Shown here one piece after another: positions 33,380 to 43,399 of a DNA stretch of 64,000 bases. Source of the DNA: Kitasatospora sp. NBC_01266 (GTDB taxonomy: Bacteria > Actinomycetota > Actinomycetes > Streptomycetales > Streptomycetaceae); contig NZ_CP108458.1 in assembly GCF_036242395.1 (NCBI RefSeq), forward strand, positions 4,712,001 to 4,776,000. Direction: 5' to 3'. The notes beneath the pieces were generated by a model. The model was given only the letters and a program-made list of their open reading frames with translations. It had not been told where the DNA came from and ran no database searches. Both the position numbers and the translations under genes were made by a program. How positions within the stretch are numbered: position 1 is the stretch's first letter; the number at the start of each line of letters is the position of its first letter.

Positions 33380-33656
33380 CGCCAGAGCGGCGGGGCGGCG
33401 CCCGGGTGACGATCCGACGAACGCCGGCCCGATGGCTCCGCACACTTTGCATACAGCTTTGCAAAGTTTGCAAAACCTGGATAAAGGCAGCTCGGCGAAC
33501 CATTGCGCGATGTGCAATGCGAGCGCCCACTTGGGTAACGTTCCTCGCCCCGGGGCCTCTGGTGTGGACCACCTGGGTCGGTCTTTGGCACCCTTCTCGC
33601 CACCTCCGTCCCCCGGGAGGCTCCCCACTCCCCGCGTGCCCGAAGGCGGTCCCCCG
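33380..33656. other. Intergenic region upstream of the solute-binding gene
   Basis: Gap with an AT-rich centre at 33440-33510. Besides the TTTGCA cluster, ATTGCGCGATGTGCAAT at about 33501-33517 forms an imperfect inverted repeat. No gene is supported; the open frame that crosses it is the upstream extension of the lipoprotein frame and has no codon bias. Confidence 0.5.
33446..33472. promoter_or_regulatory. Cluster of three TTTGCA motifs, candidate operator
   Basis: TTTGCA occurs at 33446-33451, 33458-33463 and 33467-33472; the middle copy is in the perfect palindrome CTTTGCAAAG (33457-33466) and the third in TTTGCAAAA. It is 185 bp upstream of the solute-binding gene. The form resembles LacI/DeoR-type operators; the cognate regulator is unknown. 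Confidence 0.5.
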
Positions 33657-34924
33657 TTGAAGTCCCGACTCTGCGCCGCCCTCGCGGCCAGCACCCTGCT
33701 GCTCTCGGGGTGCGACATCCTCGGCCTCGGCGGCAGCGACACGGTCACCCTCAAGCTGGTGGCCGCCGACTACGGCGACGGCAACCCCGCCAACAGCTCG
33801 GCGCGCTACTGGAACCGGGTGGCCCGGAAGTTCGACGCGGCCAACCCCAAGATCAAGGTCTCGGTCCAGGTCTTCAGCTGGAGCGACATCGACGCCAAGG
33901 TCGCCGACATGGTGAAGTCCGGCCACGCGCCGGACATCGTCCAGACCGGCGGTTTCGCCGACAAGGCCGTGGCCAACCAGCTCTACCCGGCCAGCGACGT
34001 GCTCTCGATGGAGACCCAGGCCAACTTCCTGGACGCCTTCAACAAGGCCGGTGACGTGCTGGGCACCCAGTACGGCATACCCTTCGTCTCCTCCTCGCGG
34101 ACCTTCGTCTACAACAAGGCGATCTTCAAGCAGGCCGGTATCAGCCAGCCCCCGCCAGCTGGGACGACCTGAAGGCCGACGCGGCGCTGATCAAGGCCAA
34201 GGTCCCCGGCGTCACCCCGTACGGCCTGCCGCTGGGGCCCGAGGAGGCGCAGGCCGAATCGATGATGTGGACGATGAGCGGCGGTGGCGGCCTGACCGAC
34301 GACGCCGGTGTCTACACCCTGGACAGCACGCAGAACGTGGCCACCTTCAACTGGCTGAAGCAGAACCTGGTGGACCCCCAGCTCACCTTCCCCAACCCGG
34401 GCACGGTGGACCGCCAGACGGCCTTCAACGAGTTCGCCCAGGGCAAGGTCGCGATGCTCAACGGCCACCCCGCGCTGGTCCAGGAGGCCCAGCAGGCCAA
34501 CATCGACTTCGGCACCGCGCCGATCCCGCAGAAGGACCCGCAGGCCAAGGTCGGCACGCTCGGCGTGGCCGACTGGATGATGGCGTACTCCGCGAACGGG
34601 CACGAGGCGCAGATCCGCAGCTTCCTCGACTTCGTCTACAGCAAGGCGAACACCCTTGCCTTCGACGAGCAGTACGGCCTGCTGCCGGTCACCCAGGACG
34701 CGCTGGCCGACATGACCGCGAACCCGCAGTACGCCGCCCTCAAGCCGTTCCTGGACGCGCTGCCGGGCGCGGTCTTCTACCCGCTGGGCGACCCGGCCTG
34801 GGACAGCGTCAGCGGCCGGATCAAGACCGAGATCGGCAAGGCGGTCCAGGGCGACCCGCAGCCGGTGCTCAGCGGCCTGCAGCAGTACGCCGTCGAGGAG
34901 GCCAAGCAGCTGCGTCCGCAGTAG
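33657..34924 (+). pseudogene. Sugar ABC transporter solute-binding lipoprotein, frameshifted
   Basis: TTG start, signal peptide and lipobox LLSGC (AASTLLLSGCD), then an extracellular solute-binding family 1 protein (LVAADYGDGNPANSSARYW, HAPDIVQTGGFADKAV, YGIPFVSSSRTFVYNKAIF). At the five-C run 34149-34153 the frame is lost and a TGA follows at about 34172. Reading resumes in another frame as ASWDDLKADAALIKAKVPGV and continues normally to 34924. One missing C restores a complete protein of about 422 residues, so this is a single-base deletion or a sequencing error. No permease or ATPase genes are adjacent. GTG 33636 is an alternative start. Confidence 0.85.
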
Positions 34925-34950
34925 GCCCGCCCCGCGGGCACAATGGCCCC

Positions 34951-35178
34951 ATGGGTGAGCTGACCGAACGCGAGCTGGCGGTGCTGGCCCTGGAGGGCGC
35001 GGGTTGGCGCACCCAGGGCGCCAAGGAGCAGGCCGTCCGGGAGCGGTTGGGCATCTCCGCCACCCGGTACTACCAGCTGCTGAACGGCCTGCTGGAGCGC
35101 CCCGAGGCGCTCGCGCACAGCCCGGTGCTGATCAACCGGCTGCGCCGGATCCGGGACGCGCGCCGCGCCGAGCGTTAG
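34951..35178 (+). CDS. DUF3263 small winged-helix-like protein
   Basis: 75 residues: TERELAVLALEGAGWRTQGAKEQAVRERLGISATRYYQLLNGLLERPEALAHSP in pieces, the DUF3263 pattern with a helix-turn-helix resembling sigma region 4 or MarR-type folds. Probably a DNA-binding protein of unknown target. CACAAT ends six bases before the ATG, so the mRNA is predicted leaderless. otsB follows by 30 bp. Confidence 0.82.
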   Translation: MGELTERELAVLALEGAGWRTQGAKEQAVRERLGISATRYYQLLNGLLERPEALAHSPVLINRLRRIRDARRAER

Positions 35179-35208
35179 CCGGGGCGGGCCCTGGGTAGGG
35201 CTACGACC

Positions 35209-36057
35209 ATGGGCATCGCGCTGCAATCGACCACCCCCGCGGGCCGCGAGGGCCTCGCCGCCGTGCTGGCCGACCCGGCCGGTGCCGTCCTCGCGCTGGA
35301 CTTCGACGGCACCCTCGCGCCGATCGTCGCCGACCCCGAGCAGGCCTACGCGCACCCCGCCGCCGCCGCGGCGCTGGCCCGGCTGGCGCCGCTGGTCAAC
35401 ACGGTGGCGGTGGTGACGGGCCGTCCGGTGCGCAGCGCGGTCCGGCTCGGCGGCTTCGACCGGCTGCCGGGCCTGGAGCGGCTGGTGGTGCTGGGCCACT
35501 ACGGCGCCGAGCGCTGGGAGGCCGGCGAGCTGACCGCTCCCGAGATCCACCCGGGGGTGGTCGCCGTCCGCGCCGAACTCCCGGCCCTGCTGGCCGCGCT
35601 GCCGGCTCCCGAGGGCAGCCGGATCGAGGACAAGGAGCGCTCGATCGCCGTCCACACCCGCCAGGCCGCCGACCCGCAGGCCGCTCTGGAGCTGCTGCGC
35701 GCCCCGCTGGCCGAGCTGGCCGCCGGCCACGGCCTGGCCGTCGAGCCGGGCCGCTTCGTGCTGGAGCTGCGCCCGCCCGGCGTGGACAAGGGGGCGGCGC
35801 TGACCGGCCTGCTGCGCGAGCGCGGCGCCCGGTCGGTCCTGTACGCCGGGGACGACCTGGGCGATCTGGCCGCCTACGCGGCGGTGGAGAAGCTGCGGGC
35901 CGAGGCGCTGCCCGGACTGCTGGTGGCCAGCGGCCCGGTGACCGGCGAGCCGCCGGTGCGCGAGATCGCCGAGCGGGCGGACCTGGTGGTGCCGGGCCCG
36001 GCCGGGGTGGTCGAGCTGCTGGAGCTGCTCGGTCAGGCGCTCAGCTCCGCCAGCTGA
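35209..36057 (+). CDS. otsB: Trehalose-6-phosphate phosphatase
   Basis: 282-residue HAD phosphatase with the nucleophile motif LDFDGTLAP (Asp31), GLERLVVLGHYGAERWE, the cap segment and VLYAGDDLGDLAAYAAVE for motif IV. It releases trehalose from trehalose-6-phosphate. TAGGGC ends seven bases before the ATG, again leaderless-like. Its 3' end overlaps the convergent otsA by 25 bp, so transcripts of the two enzymes of one pathway are antisense at their ends. Confidence 0.92.
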   Translation: MGIALQSTTPAGREGLAAVLADPAGAVLALDFDGTLAPIVADPEQAYAHPAAAAALARLAPLVNTVAVVTGRPVRSAVRLGGFDRLPGLERLVVLGHYGAERWEAGELTAPEIHPGVVAVRAELPALLAALPAPEGSRIEDKERSIAVHTRQAADPQAALELLRAPLAELAAGHGLAVEPGRFVLELRPPGVDKGAALTGLLRERGARSVLYAGDDLGDLAAYAAVEKLRAEALPGLLVASGPVTGEPPVREIAERADLVVPGPAGVVELLELLGQALSSAS

Positions 36058-37481
36058 GCCAGGAACCACTGCTGCGGGGAGAGCGCGGTGGCGGCCGTGG
36101 CCAGCCGCTCGGTGCGCTCGCGCCGCTCTGCCGCCGGCATGGTCAGCGCCCGGTGCAGCGCCTCGGCGGTGCCCACCACGTCGTACGGGTTGATGCCGAG
36201 CGCGTCCTCGGCCAGCTCCGGGTAGGCGCCCGCCTCGCGGGAGAGGACCAGCGCGCAGCCCGCGTCGGAGACCACCGGGACCTCCTTGGCGACCAGGTTC
36301 ATGCCGTCCCTGATCGGGTTGACCAGCGCCACGTCGGCCAGCCGGTAGGCGGCCAGTGAGCGGGCGAAGTCGTCCTCGACCTGGAGTATCAGCGGCTGCC
36401 AGGAGTCGGTGGCGAACTCCTCGGTGATCTCCTGGCTGATCCGCCGCACGGCCGCGGTGTACGCGCGGTACTCGGCCAGGTCCTGCCGGGAGGGGTAGGC
36501 GAAGGCGATGTGCACCACCCGCCCGCGCCACTCGGGGCGGCTGCGCAGCAGGTGCCGGTAGGCCAGCAGGCCGCGCACGATGTTCTTGCTCAGCTCGGTG
36601 CGGTCCACCCGGACGATGGTCCGGCAGCCGCCCACCGCCTCGCGCAACGTGGCCAACCGCTCCTCGACGTCCGCCCGGTGCGCCCGCTCGCGCAGGAAGT
36701 CGGCATCGGCGCCCAGCGCGTGCACGCCGAGCCGGGTGGTGCGGCCCTGGTAGCTGACCGAGAGCTCGGCCCGGTCGACCTTCGCGTCCAGCACCCGCTC
36801 GCAGCAGTCGGCGAAGGCCTCGGCCCAGCGCCGGGTGTGGAAGCCGGCCCGGTCGGCGCCGAGCACACCGGTCAGCACGGCGGCGGCCAGCGCGTCCGGC
36901 AGCAGCCCGAAGTAGTCCACCGGGGCCCACGGGATGTGCAGGAAGTAGCCGATCCGCAGGTCCGGCCGCAGCTCGCGGAGCAGCGCCGGCGCCAGGGTCA
37001 GGTGGTAGTCCTGCACCAGCACCGCCGCGCCCGGTGCCGCCTCGGCGGCCAGCGCCTCGGCGAAGGCCCGGTTGTAGGCCTCGAAGGCGCTCCACTGCTC
37101 GGCGGCGGTGGCGTCGAAGACCGGCGCGGTCGGGGTGTCGTAGAGCAGGTGGTGCAGGAACCAGAGGGTGGAGTTGGCCACCCCGTTGTACGCGCGGTCG
37201 AAGACCTCCGGGTCGATGTCCAGCATCCGGACGGCCTGTCCGCCGACGTCGAAGCCGCCCTGGTCCAGCCGCCCCTGCGGCGAGCGCCGGGCCGCCTCGC
37301 GGTCGGCCTCGCCGAGCGCGGCGCAGACCCAGACGGTGTTCGGGTCCTCGATCGCGGAGAGCCCGGAGACCAGCCCGCCGCCGCCGCGCTTGAGGGTCAG
37401 CGACCCGTCCGGGGCGCTGCTGAAGGAGACCGGGCCCCGGTTGGATGCCACCAGGACGCGGGCGCGCGTGTGATCGGCCAT
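36033..37481 (-). CDS. otsA: Trehalose-6-phosphate synthase
   Basis: 482-residue GT20 enzyme. RVLVASNRGPVSF and GGGGLVSGLSAIE form the donor loop, VQDYHLTLAPALLRELRPDLRIGYFLHIPW is the diagnostic GT20 block, and VNPIRDGMNLVAKE contacts UDP-glucose. It makes trehalose-6-phosphate from glucose-6-phosphate and a nucleotide glucose. ATG 37481 has AAGGAGAG just upstream; the 18-codon longer frame is not needed. Convergent with otsB. Confidence 0.93.
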   Translation of the reverse strand: MADHTRARVLVASNRGPVSFSSAPDGSLTLKRGGGGLVSGLSAIEDPNTVWVCAALGEADREAARRSPQGRLDQGGFDVGGQAVRMLDIDPEVFDRAYNGVANSTLWFLHHLLYDTPTAPVFDATAAEQWSAFEAYNRAFAEALAAEAAPGAAVLVQDYHLTLAPALLRELRPDLRIGYFLHIPWAPVDYFGLLPDALAAAVLTGVLGADRAGFHTRRWAEAFADCCERVLDAKVDRAELSVSYQGRTTRLGVHALGADADFLRERAHRADVEERLATLREAVGGCRTIVRVDRTELSKNIVRGLLAYRHLLRSRPEWRGRVVHIAFAYPSRQDLAEYRAYTAAVRRISQEITEEFATDSWQPLILQVEDDFARSLAAYRLADVALVNPIRDGMNLVAKEVPVVSDAGCALVLSREAGAYPELAEDALGINPYDVVGTAEALHRALTMPAAERRERTERLATAATALSPQQWFLAQLAELSA

Positions 37482-37703
37482 GTCTCTCCTTGTCGGAAGC
37501 CGTCGGCAGACGAGATGGTGACTTTCTGCTGACACACCGACAGCGCTGTGTAGTACTCTGGCTCCCCGCTCTCGGAGCAGCGGTCAGGGCTTGGCCGTCA
37601 TGAGGCTCCTCGGGGCCGGGGGAGAAGCCGCCTCGACCTTCGGGGTGGCGGAGTCACGTCTTCAACCTTGCCGGAGGCGGCGGACGCCAAACCCGGACAG
37701 CGG

Positions 37704-38714
37704 TCATGAAGATCCGGCCGGGTACTCCGGCCGTTCGATCATGGGGGGCCGCTCAAGGGCGGCCACCTCATGGCTGTGCGCGGTGAACTCGCGAGTCAGG
37801 GCGTCCCGGGTGAACTGGGTCAGCACCGGGCGGGCCAGGCCCTCGGCGGCCTTCAGGCGGTGGGTGCGGTCCAGCCGCTCCAGCGCGGTGCGGTAGATGG
37901 TGGCGGCCATCCGGCCCAGCGCCTGGCTGTCCTGGTGGCGGTGGTGGCGCACCCCGACGTCCACCTGGGCCAGCGCGTCCAGGCCGACCAGTTCCAGCGC
38001 GTCCACCAGCAGGCCGAGTTCCACCCCGTAGCCGGTCGGGAAGTGCAGCTGCTCCAGCAGTGAGCGGCGGGCCGCGTACTCACCGCCGAGCGGCTGGACG
38101 AAGCCGGCCAGCTGGGGCCAGTGCAGGTTGAGCAGCGGCCGGGCGACCAGTTCGGTGACCCGCCCGCCGCCGGCCGGTACCACCGCGCCCCCGGTCTCCA
38201 GCGGCCGGTCGTACATCGCCTTGACCAGCTGCAGGTCCGGGTCGGTGAGCAGCGGGCCGATGATGCCGGAGACGAAGGCCGGGTCGAACTCGCGCAGGTC
38301 GGCGTCGATGAAGCAGACGATCGCGCCGCTGGTGACCAGCAGCGAGCGCCAGAGCACCTCGCCCTTGCCGGGCACCGGGGGCACCCGGGGCAGGATCTCG
38401 TCGCGGTGCACCACCCGGGCGCCGGCCGCCGCGGCCACCTCGGCGGTCCGGTCCACCGAGCCGGAGTCGACCACCACCAGCTCGTCCACCAGCGGCAGCC
38501 GCTCGATCAGCTCGCGCCGGATCACCTCGACGATCCCGCCCACCGTGGACTCCTCGTCCAGCGCGGGCAGCACCACGCTCACCGTCCCGGCCGGCCCCGC
38601 GGCGCGCTTGGCGGCCAGCAGCCGGTCGGCCGACCGGTCGGCCGACCGCCAGGACCGGCGGCGCAGCCAGTCGGCCACCTCAGGCAGTGGCGCGGGGCTC
38701 TGCTCGGCAGGCAA
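37704..38714 (-). CDS. gpgS: Glucosyl-3-phosphoglycerate synthase
   Basis: 336-residue GT81 glycosyltransferase: SVVLPALDEESTVGGIVEVI, the metal motif IVCFIDADLREFDP, KAMYDRPL and the C-terminal QPLGGEYAARRSLLEQLHFPTGYGVELGLLVD. It makes glucosyl-3-phosphoglycerate, the precursor of glucosylglycerate and of mycobacterial methylglucose lipopolysaccharide. TTG start with GAGGAG six bases before. It contains an internal 12-bp repeat coding RSADRSADR. It is divergent from the thrC riboswitch. Confidence 0.88.
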   Translation of the reverse strand: MPAEQSPAPLPEVADWLRRRSWRSADRSADRLLAAKRAAGPAGTVSVVLPALDEESTVGGIVEVIRRELIERLPLVDELVVVDSGSVDRTAEVAAAAGARVVHRDEILPRVPPVPGKGEVLWRSLLVTSGAIVCFIDADLREFDPAFVSGIIGPLLTDPDLQLVKAMYDRPLETGGAVVPAGGGRVTELVARPLLNLHWPQLAGFVQPLGGEYAARRSLLEQLHFPTGYGVELGLLVDALELVGLDALAQVDVGVRHHRHQDSQALGRMAATIYRTALERLDRTHRLKAAEGLARPVLTQFTRDALTREFTAHSHEVAALERPPMIERPEYPAGSS

Positions 38715-38779
38715 ATCTCGCTCCTCGTAACTCTCGTCTCGCGTGGCGGACGGTCAGGGTCAGGCGTCCGGCCTTCGGT

Positions 38780-38785
38780 TACAGT
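38780..38785 (+). promoter_or_regulatory. Predicted -10 box of the thrC transcript
   Basis: TACAGT about 88 bp upstream of the riboswitch start; no convincing -35 is seen. Confidence 0.4.
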
Positions 38786-38867
38786 CTTCGTACTGCGGTC
38801 AGACCTTCGCACGTCGGGGTCGGTCGCAGCGCGAGACCAGTACAACGCAGGACCACAACTTCACAGA

Positions 38868-38997
38868 GCTCATCCAGAGGGACTGAGGGAACGGCCCGTC
38901 GACGTCCCGGCAACCTTCTCGCCCGGCCATCGCAGGTGCCGGCGGGACAGGTGCCAATTCCGGCCTGTGGCGCGACCGCGCCACGGGGAAGATGAGG
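38868..38997 (+). promoter_or_regulatory. SAM riboswitch (S-box/SAM-I family) of thrC
   Basis: Conserved S-box blocks are present in order: CTCATCC with AGAGGGACTGAGGGAACGGCCC, CCCGGCAACC, GGTGCCAATTCC and the closing GATGAG that pairs with CTCATC to form P1. S-box RNAs bind S-adenosylmethionine and switch off genes of methionine supply. Here the P1 closing strand lies directly before the thrC ribosome site (GAGGAGAGAGG), so control is probably at translation. Actinobacterial SAM-IV relatives share this core; the subfamily needs a covariance model. Confidence 0.85.
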
Positions 38998-39015
38998 AGA
39001 GAGGCCTCCGCCATC

Positions 39016-40296
39016 ATGGCTACCGCTACCCCTGCACCCTCCGCGACCGTCGACCTCGGCCCCGCCGCCGCGCTGTCCTGTCGCGAGTGCGGCACCCGCT
39101 TCCCGCTCGGCCCCAGCTTCGCCTGCCTGGAGTGCTTCGGCCCGCTGGAGATCGCCTACGACTTCGCCGGCTACGACGCCGAGCAGCTGCGCAAGCAGAT
39201 CGAGGCGGGACCGGCCTCGATCTGGCGCTACGCCCCGCTGCTGCCGGTGCCCGCCGACGTGGCCGGCAAGCCCAACCTGAACCCCGGCTGGACCCCGCTG
39301 GTGAAGGCGGACAACCTGGGCCGCGAGCTCGGTTTCACCGCCCAGCTGCACGTCAAGGACGACTCCGGCAACCCCACCCACTCCTTCAAGGACCGGGTGG
39401 TGGCCTGCGCCATCGAGGCCGCCCGCGCCTTCGACTTCACCACCCTGTCCTGCTCGTCCACCGGCAACCTGGCCGGCGCGGTGGGCGCCGCGGCGGCCCG
39501 CGCCGGGTTCAAGTCCTGCGTCTTCATCCCGCACGACCTGGAGCAGGGCAAGGTCGTGATGGCCGGTGTCTACGGCGGCGAGCTGGTCGGCATCGAGGGC
39601 AACTACGACGACGTGAACCGGTTCTGCTCCGAGCTGATCGGTGACCCGGCCGGCGAGGGCTGGGGCTTCGTCAACGTCAACCTGCGCCCGTACTACGGCG
39701 AGGGCTCCAAAACCCTGGCATACGAGATCTGCGAGCAGCTCGGCTGGCGGCTGCCGGAGCAGCTCGTCATCCCGATCGCCTCGGGCTCCCAGCTCACCAA
39801 GATCGACAAGGGGCTGCAGGAGCTGATCAAGCTCGGCCTGGTCGAGGACCGGCCGTACAAGATCTTCGGCGCCCAGGCGGCCGGCTGCTCCCCGGTCGCC
39901 GCCGCCTTCAAGGCCGGCCGCGACGTGATCAAGCCGGTCAAGCCGGACACCATCGCCAAGTCGCTGGCGATCGGCAACCCGGCCGACGGCCCGTACGTGC
40001 TGGACATCGCCCGGCGCACCGGCGGCGCGGTCGAGGACGTCACCGACGCCGAGGTGGTGGCCGCGATCAGGCTGCTGGCCCGCACCGAGGGGATCTTCGC
40101 CGAGACCGCCGGCGGGGTGACCATCGGCGTGCTCAGGAAGCTGGTGGAGAACGGCCTGCTGGACCCGGCCAAGGAGACCGTCGCGATCAACACCGGGGAC
40201 GGGCTCAAGACGCTGGACGCGGTCGCCGACGCCGGGCTGACCGCGACCATCCGGCCGACCCTGGAGTCCTTCCGGGCCGCCGGCCTGGCCTCCTGA
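39016..40296 (+). CDS. thrC: Threonine synthase
   Basis: 426 residues. An N-terminal Cys-rich finger (LSCRECGTRFPLGPSFACLECF) is followed by the PLP fold: THSFKDRVV with Lys125 as the Schiff-base Lys, SCSSTGNLAGAVGAAAARAG and SGSQLTKIDKG. It converts O-phospho-homoserine to threonine and so competes with methionine synthesis for that branch point, which explains a SAM switch upstream. The ATG at 39016 is used; ATG 38992 lies inside the riboswitch stem. Confidence 0.93.
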   Translation: MATATPAPSATVDLGPAAALSCRECGTRFPLGPSFACLECFGPLEIAYDFAGYDAEQLRKQIEAGPASIWRYAPLLPVPADVAGKPNLNPGWTPLVKADNLGRELGFTAQLHVKDDSGNPTHSFKDRVVACAIEAARAFDFTTLSCSSTGNLAGAVGAAAARAGFKSCVFIPHDLEQGKVVMAGVYGGELVGIEGNYDDVNRFCSELIGDPAGEGWGFVNVNLRPYYGEGSKTLAYEICEQLGWRLPEQLVIPIASGSQLTKIDKGLQELIKLGLVEDRPYKIFGAQAAGCSPVAAAFKAGRDVIKPVKPDTIAKSLAIGNPADGPYVLDIARRTGGAVEDVTDAEVVAAIRLLARTEGIFAETAGGVTIGVLRKLVENGLLDPAKETVAINTGDGLKTLDAVADAGLTATIRPTLESFRAAGLAS

Positions 40297-40332
40297 CCCA
40301 CCCCCAGCACGCAGCGAGCGAGGAGTAACCCC

Positions 40333-40611
40333 ATGAGCGCGACCGTCCGCATTCCGACCATCCTGCGTACCTACACCGACGGCAGGTCCGAGGTGAGCGC
40401 CGAGGGCGCCACCCTGCAGGAGGTCATCGCCGACCTGGAGCAGAACCACCCCGGAATCGCCCAGCGGATCCTGGACGAGGCCGGCAAGCTTCGCCGCTTC
40501 GTCAACGTGTACGTGAACGACGACGACGTGCGATTCGCCGAGGGCCTGGCCACCGCGGTCGGCGACGGCGCCGGCGTGTCGATCATCCCGGCGGTGGCCG
40601 GCGGCTGCTGA
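40333..40611 (+). CDS. CysO/ThiS-like sulfur carrier with Gly-Gly-Cys end
   Basis: 92-residue MoaD/ThiS fold (TVRIPTILRTYTDGRSEVSAEG, VNVYVNDDDVR, VSIIPAVAGGC). Most carriers end in a free Gly-Gly; here one Cys follows, so it would need removal of that residue, as a JAMM protease does for Pseudomonas QbsE, before thiocarboxylation. It is 36 bp after thrC with its own AGGAG and probably cotranscribed under the SAM switch. The role could be CysO-like cysteine synthesis or sulfur delivery to methionine; no CysM or protease is in the window. Confidence 0.85.
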   Translation: MSATVRIPTILRTYTDGRSEVSAEGATLQEVIADLEQNHPGIAQRILDEAGKLRRFVNVYVNDDDVRFAEGLATAVGDGAGVSIIPAVAGGC

Positions 40612-40637
40612 CCGCCCGTCACGGCTCTTCGGCAGGC

Positions 40638-40688
40638 GCTCGGGGCGCCGTGCCCCGTCGGCCATCGGCGGGGCGCGGCGCCCCGAGC
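40638..40688 (+). terminator. Terminator after thrC-thiS
   Basis: GCTCGGGGCGCCG (40638-40650) pairs perfectly with CGGCGCCCCGAGC (40676-40688), with further inner pairing (GCCCCG/CGGGGC). No U tract, as is common at high GC. Confidence 0.8.
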
Positions 40689-41156
40689 CGTGTCCGCGGT
40701 GGTCCCCGGGAGGGCATAGGCTGTCCCCGACTTCCGCCTCCGGTTCTGGTGCGCGGCTGGAGAGCGGCTCGGGGCGTCCCGGGTCCTGAGACGCCAGCTG
40801 CCGCTGTATCAACCGAATCATGTCGGCGCCGCGTCAGAATTCTTTGGGCTATTCGTGAGTTTCGTCCGCTATGTCCCAGGTGAAATGACGAGTTCTGTCG
40901 CATTCCTCCCCTGCTATCCCTTCACGGCCTCGTCGAATTGGCGTTCAGTGGGCCTGTTGCACAGGGCTCCGATGCGGATACATTCAGCCGCGGTCGATGC
41001 ATTCGCCTGCTCCGTCGGCGCCAACTGGCTTCCGGGGGTGGGGCGCTGCGGCATGCAGGAGTGCGCCCAGGGGGGTTTCCTCGGGCATCTCCGCCAGACC
41101 CGCGCTCGTGACCTGCGGGCGCGTGAAGGGCCAGCACAGCACTAGGGGAGTTCGGA
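40689..41156 (+). other. Long 5' region of the cold-shock gene
   Basis: About 470 bp without a convincing gene; short ORFs here lack ribosome sites. The AT content rises at 40830-40930, where the promoter probably lies. Cold-shock mRNAs often have long structured 5' UTRs that act as thermosensors, which this could be. Confidence 0.45.
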
Positions 41157-41360
41157 ATGGCTCAGGGCACCGTCAAGTGGTTCAACGCGGAGAAGGGCTA
41201 CGGCTTCATCGCGGTCGACGGTGGTGCGGACGTGTTCGTCCACTACAGCGCGATCCAGATGGACGGCTACCGCACCCTTGAAGAGGGCCAGCGGGTTGAG
41301 TTCGAGATCTCCCAGGGGCAGAAGGGCCCGCAGGCGGACATGGTCCGCGCGGCGGTCTGA
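41157..41360 (+). CDS. Cold-shock domain protein (CspA family)
   Basis: 67-residue cold-shock protein with RNP1 KGYGFI and RNP2 VFVHYSAI intact (GTVKWFNAEKGYGFI). It binds single-stranded RNA/DNA and acts as an RNA chaperone. AGGGGAG precedes the ATG. Streptomyces carry several such genes; this one lies just before groEL2. A strong hairpin follows. Confidence 0.95.
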   Translation: MAQGTVKWFNAEKGYGFIAVDGGADVFVHYSAIQMDGYRTLEEGQRVEFEISQGQKGPQADMVRAAV

Positions 41361-41407
41361 CCTTTCCGAACCTCGGAGCCTCGGCTCTCACCGAGCTGGT
41401 GGTTCAG

Positions 41408-41455
41408 CGGCAGGCCCGCACCCATCCCCACCGCGGGGCGGGTGCGGGCCTGCCG
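41408..41455. terminator. Terminator after the cold-shock gene
   Basis: Perfect 16-bp stem, CGGCAGGCCCGCACCC pairing with 41440-41455, around a 16-nt loop; within the 316-bp gap before groEL2. Confidence 0.85.
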
Positions 41456-41493
41456 TTCGTTCGCCGCGAGTTGGCGTCCGGTCATCGAAGGAG

Positions 41494-41556
41494 CTTGCAC
41501 TCGCCATGCCGGAGTGCTAATCATTGGCGTTAGCACTCACAGTGTGAGAGTGACAA
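41494..41556. promoter_or_regulatory. Tandem CIRCE elements (HrcA operators) of groEL2
   Basis: Two CIRCE elements: CTTGCACTC-N9-GAGTGCTAA (41494-41520) and TTAGCACTC-N9-GAGTGACAA (41530-41556). The four half-sites are spaced exactly 18 bp apart, and the middle two form a further perfect GAGTGCTAA-N9-TTAGCACTC arrangement. HrcA represses groE genes at such sites and is released on heat shock. Confidence 0.92.
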
Positions 41557-41676
41557 ACGGACTGGGTCGGTGAGGCCCCCGGGAGCGGTAGGGGACAGGA
41601 CCCCCGCATACCAGGGCCGTCCGTCGCGGGCACCACTGGTCCGAGCAGTCGACCGTGTCCTGGAGGACCACTTCCG

Positions 41677-43299
<1,623 letters not shown>

Positions 43300-43327
43300 T
43301 CCTCCTTCGAGGATCAGCTGTTCTGAC

Positions 43328-43358
43328 AGGGCGGTCTCCTTCGGGAGGCCGCCCTTTC
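43328..43358 (+). terminator. Rho-independent terminator of groEL2
   Basis: 12-bp stem AGGGCGGTCTCC / GGAGGCCGCCCT (one wobble) with TTCG-type loop, followed by TTTCG. Confidence 0.85.
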
Positions 43359-43399
43359 GCCTGCCCCGGGGCCCCTCGCGGATACGGGACAATGGGCGC

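Noticed and set aside
38629..38650. GGTCGGCCGACC repeats within gpgS as an operator
   Set aside because: They lie inside the coding region and translate to an in-frame RSAD repeat, so coding slippage is the simpler explanation.
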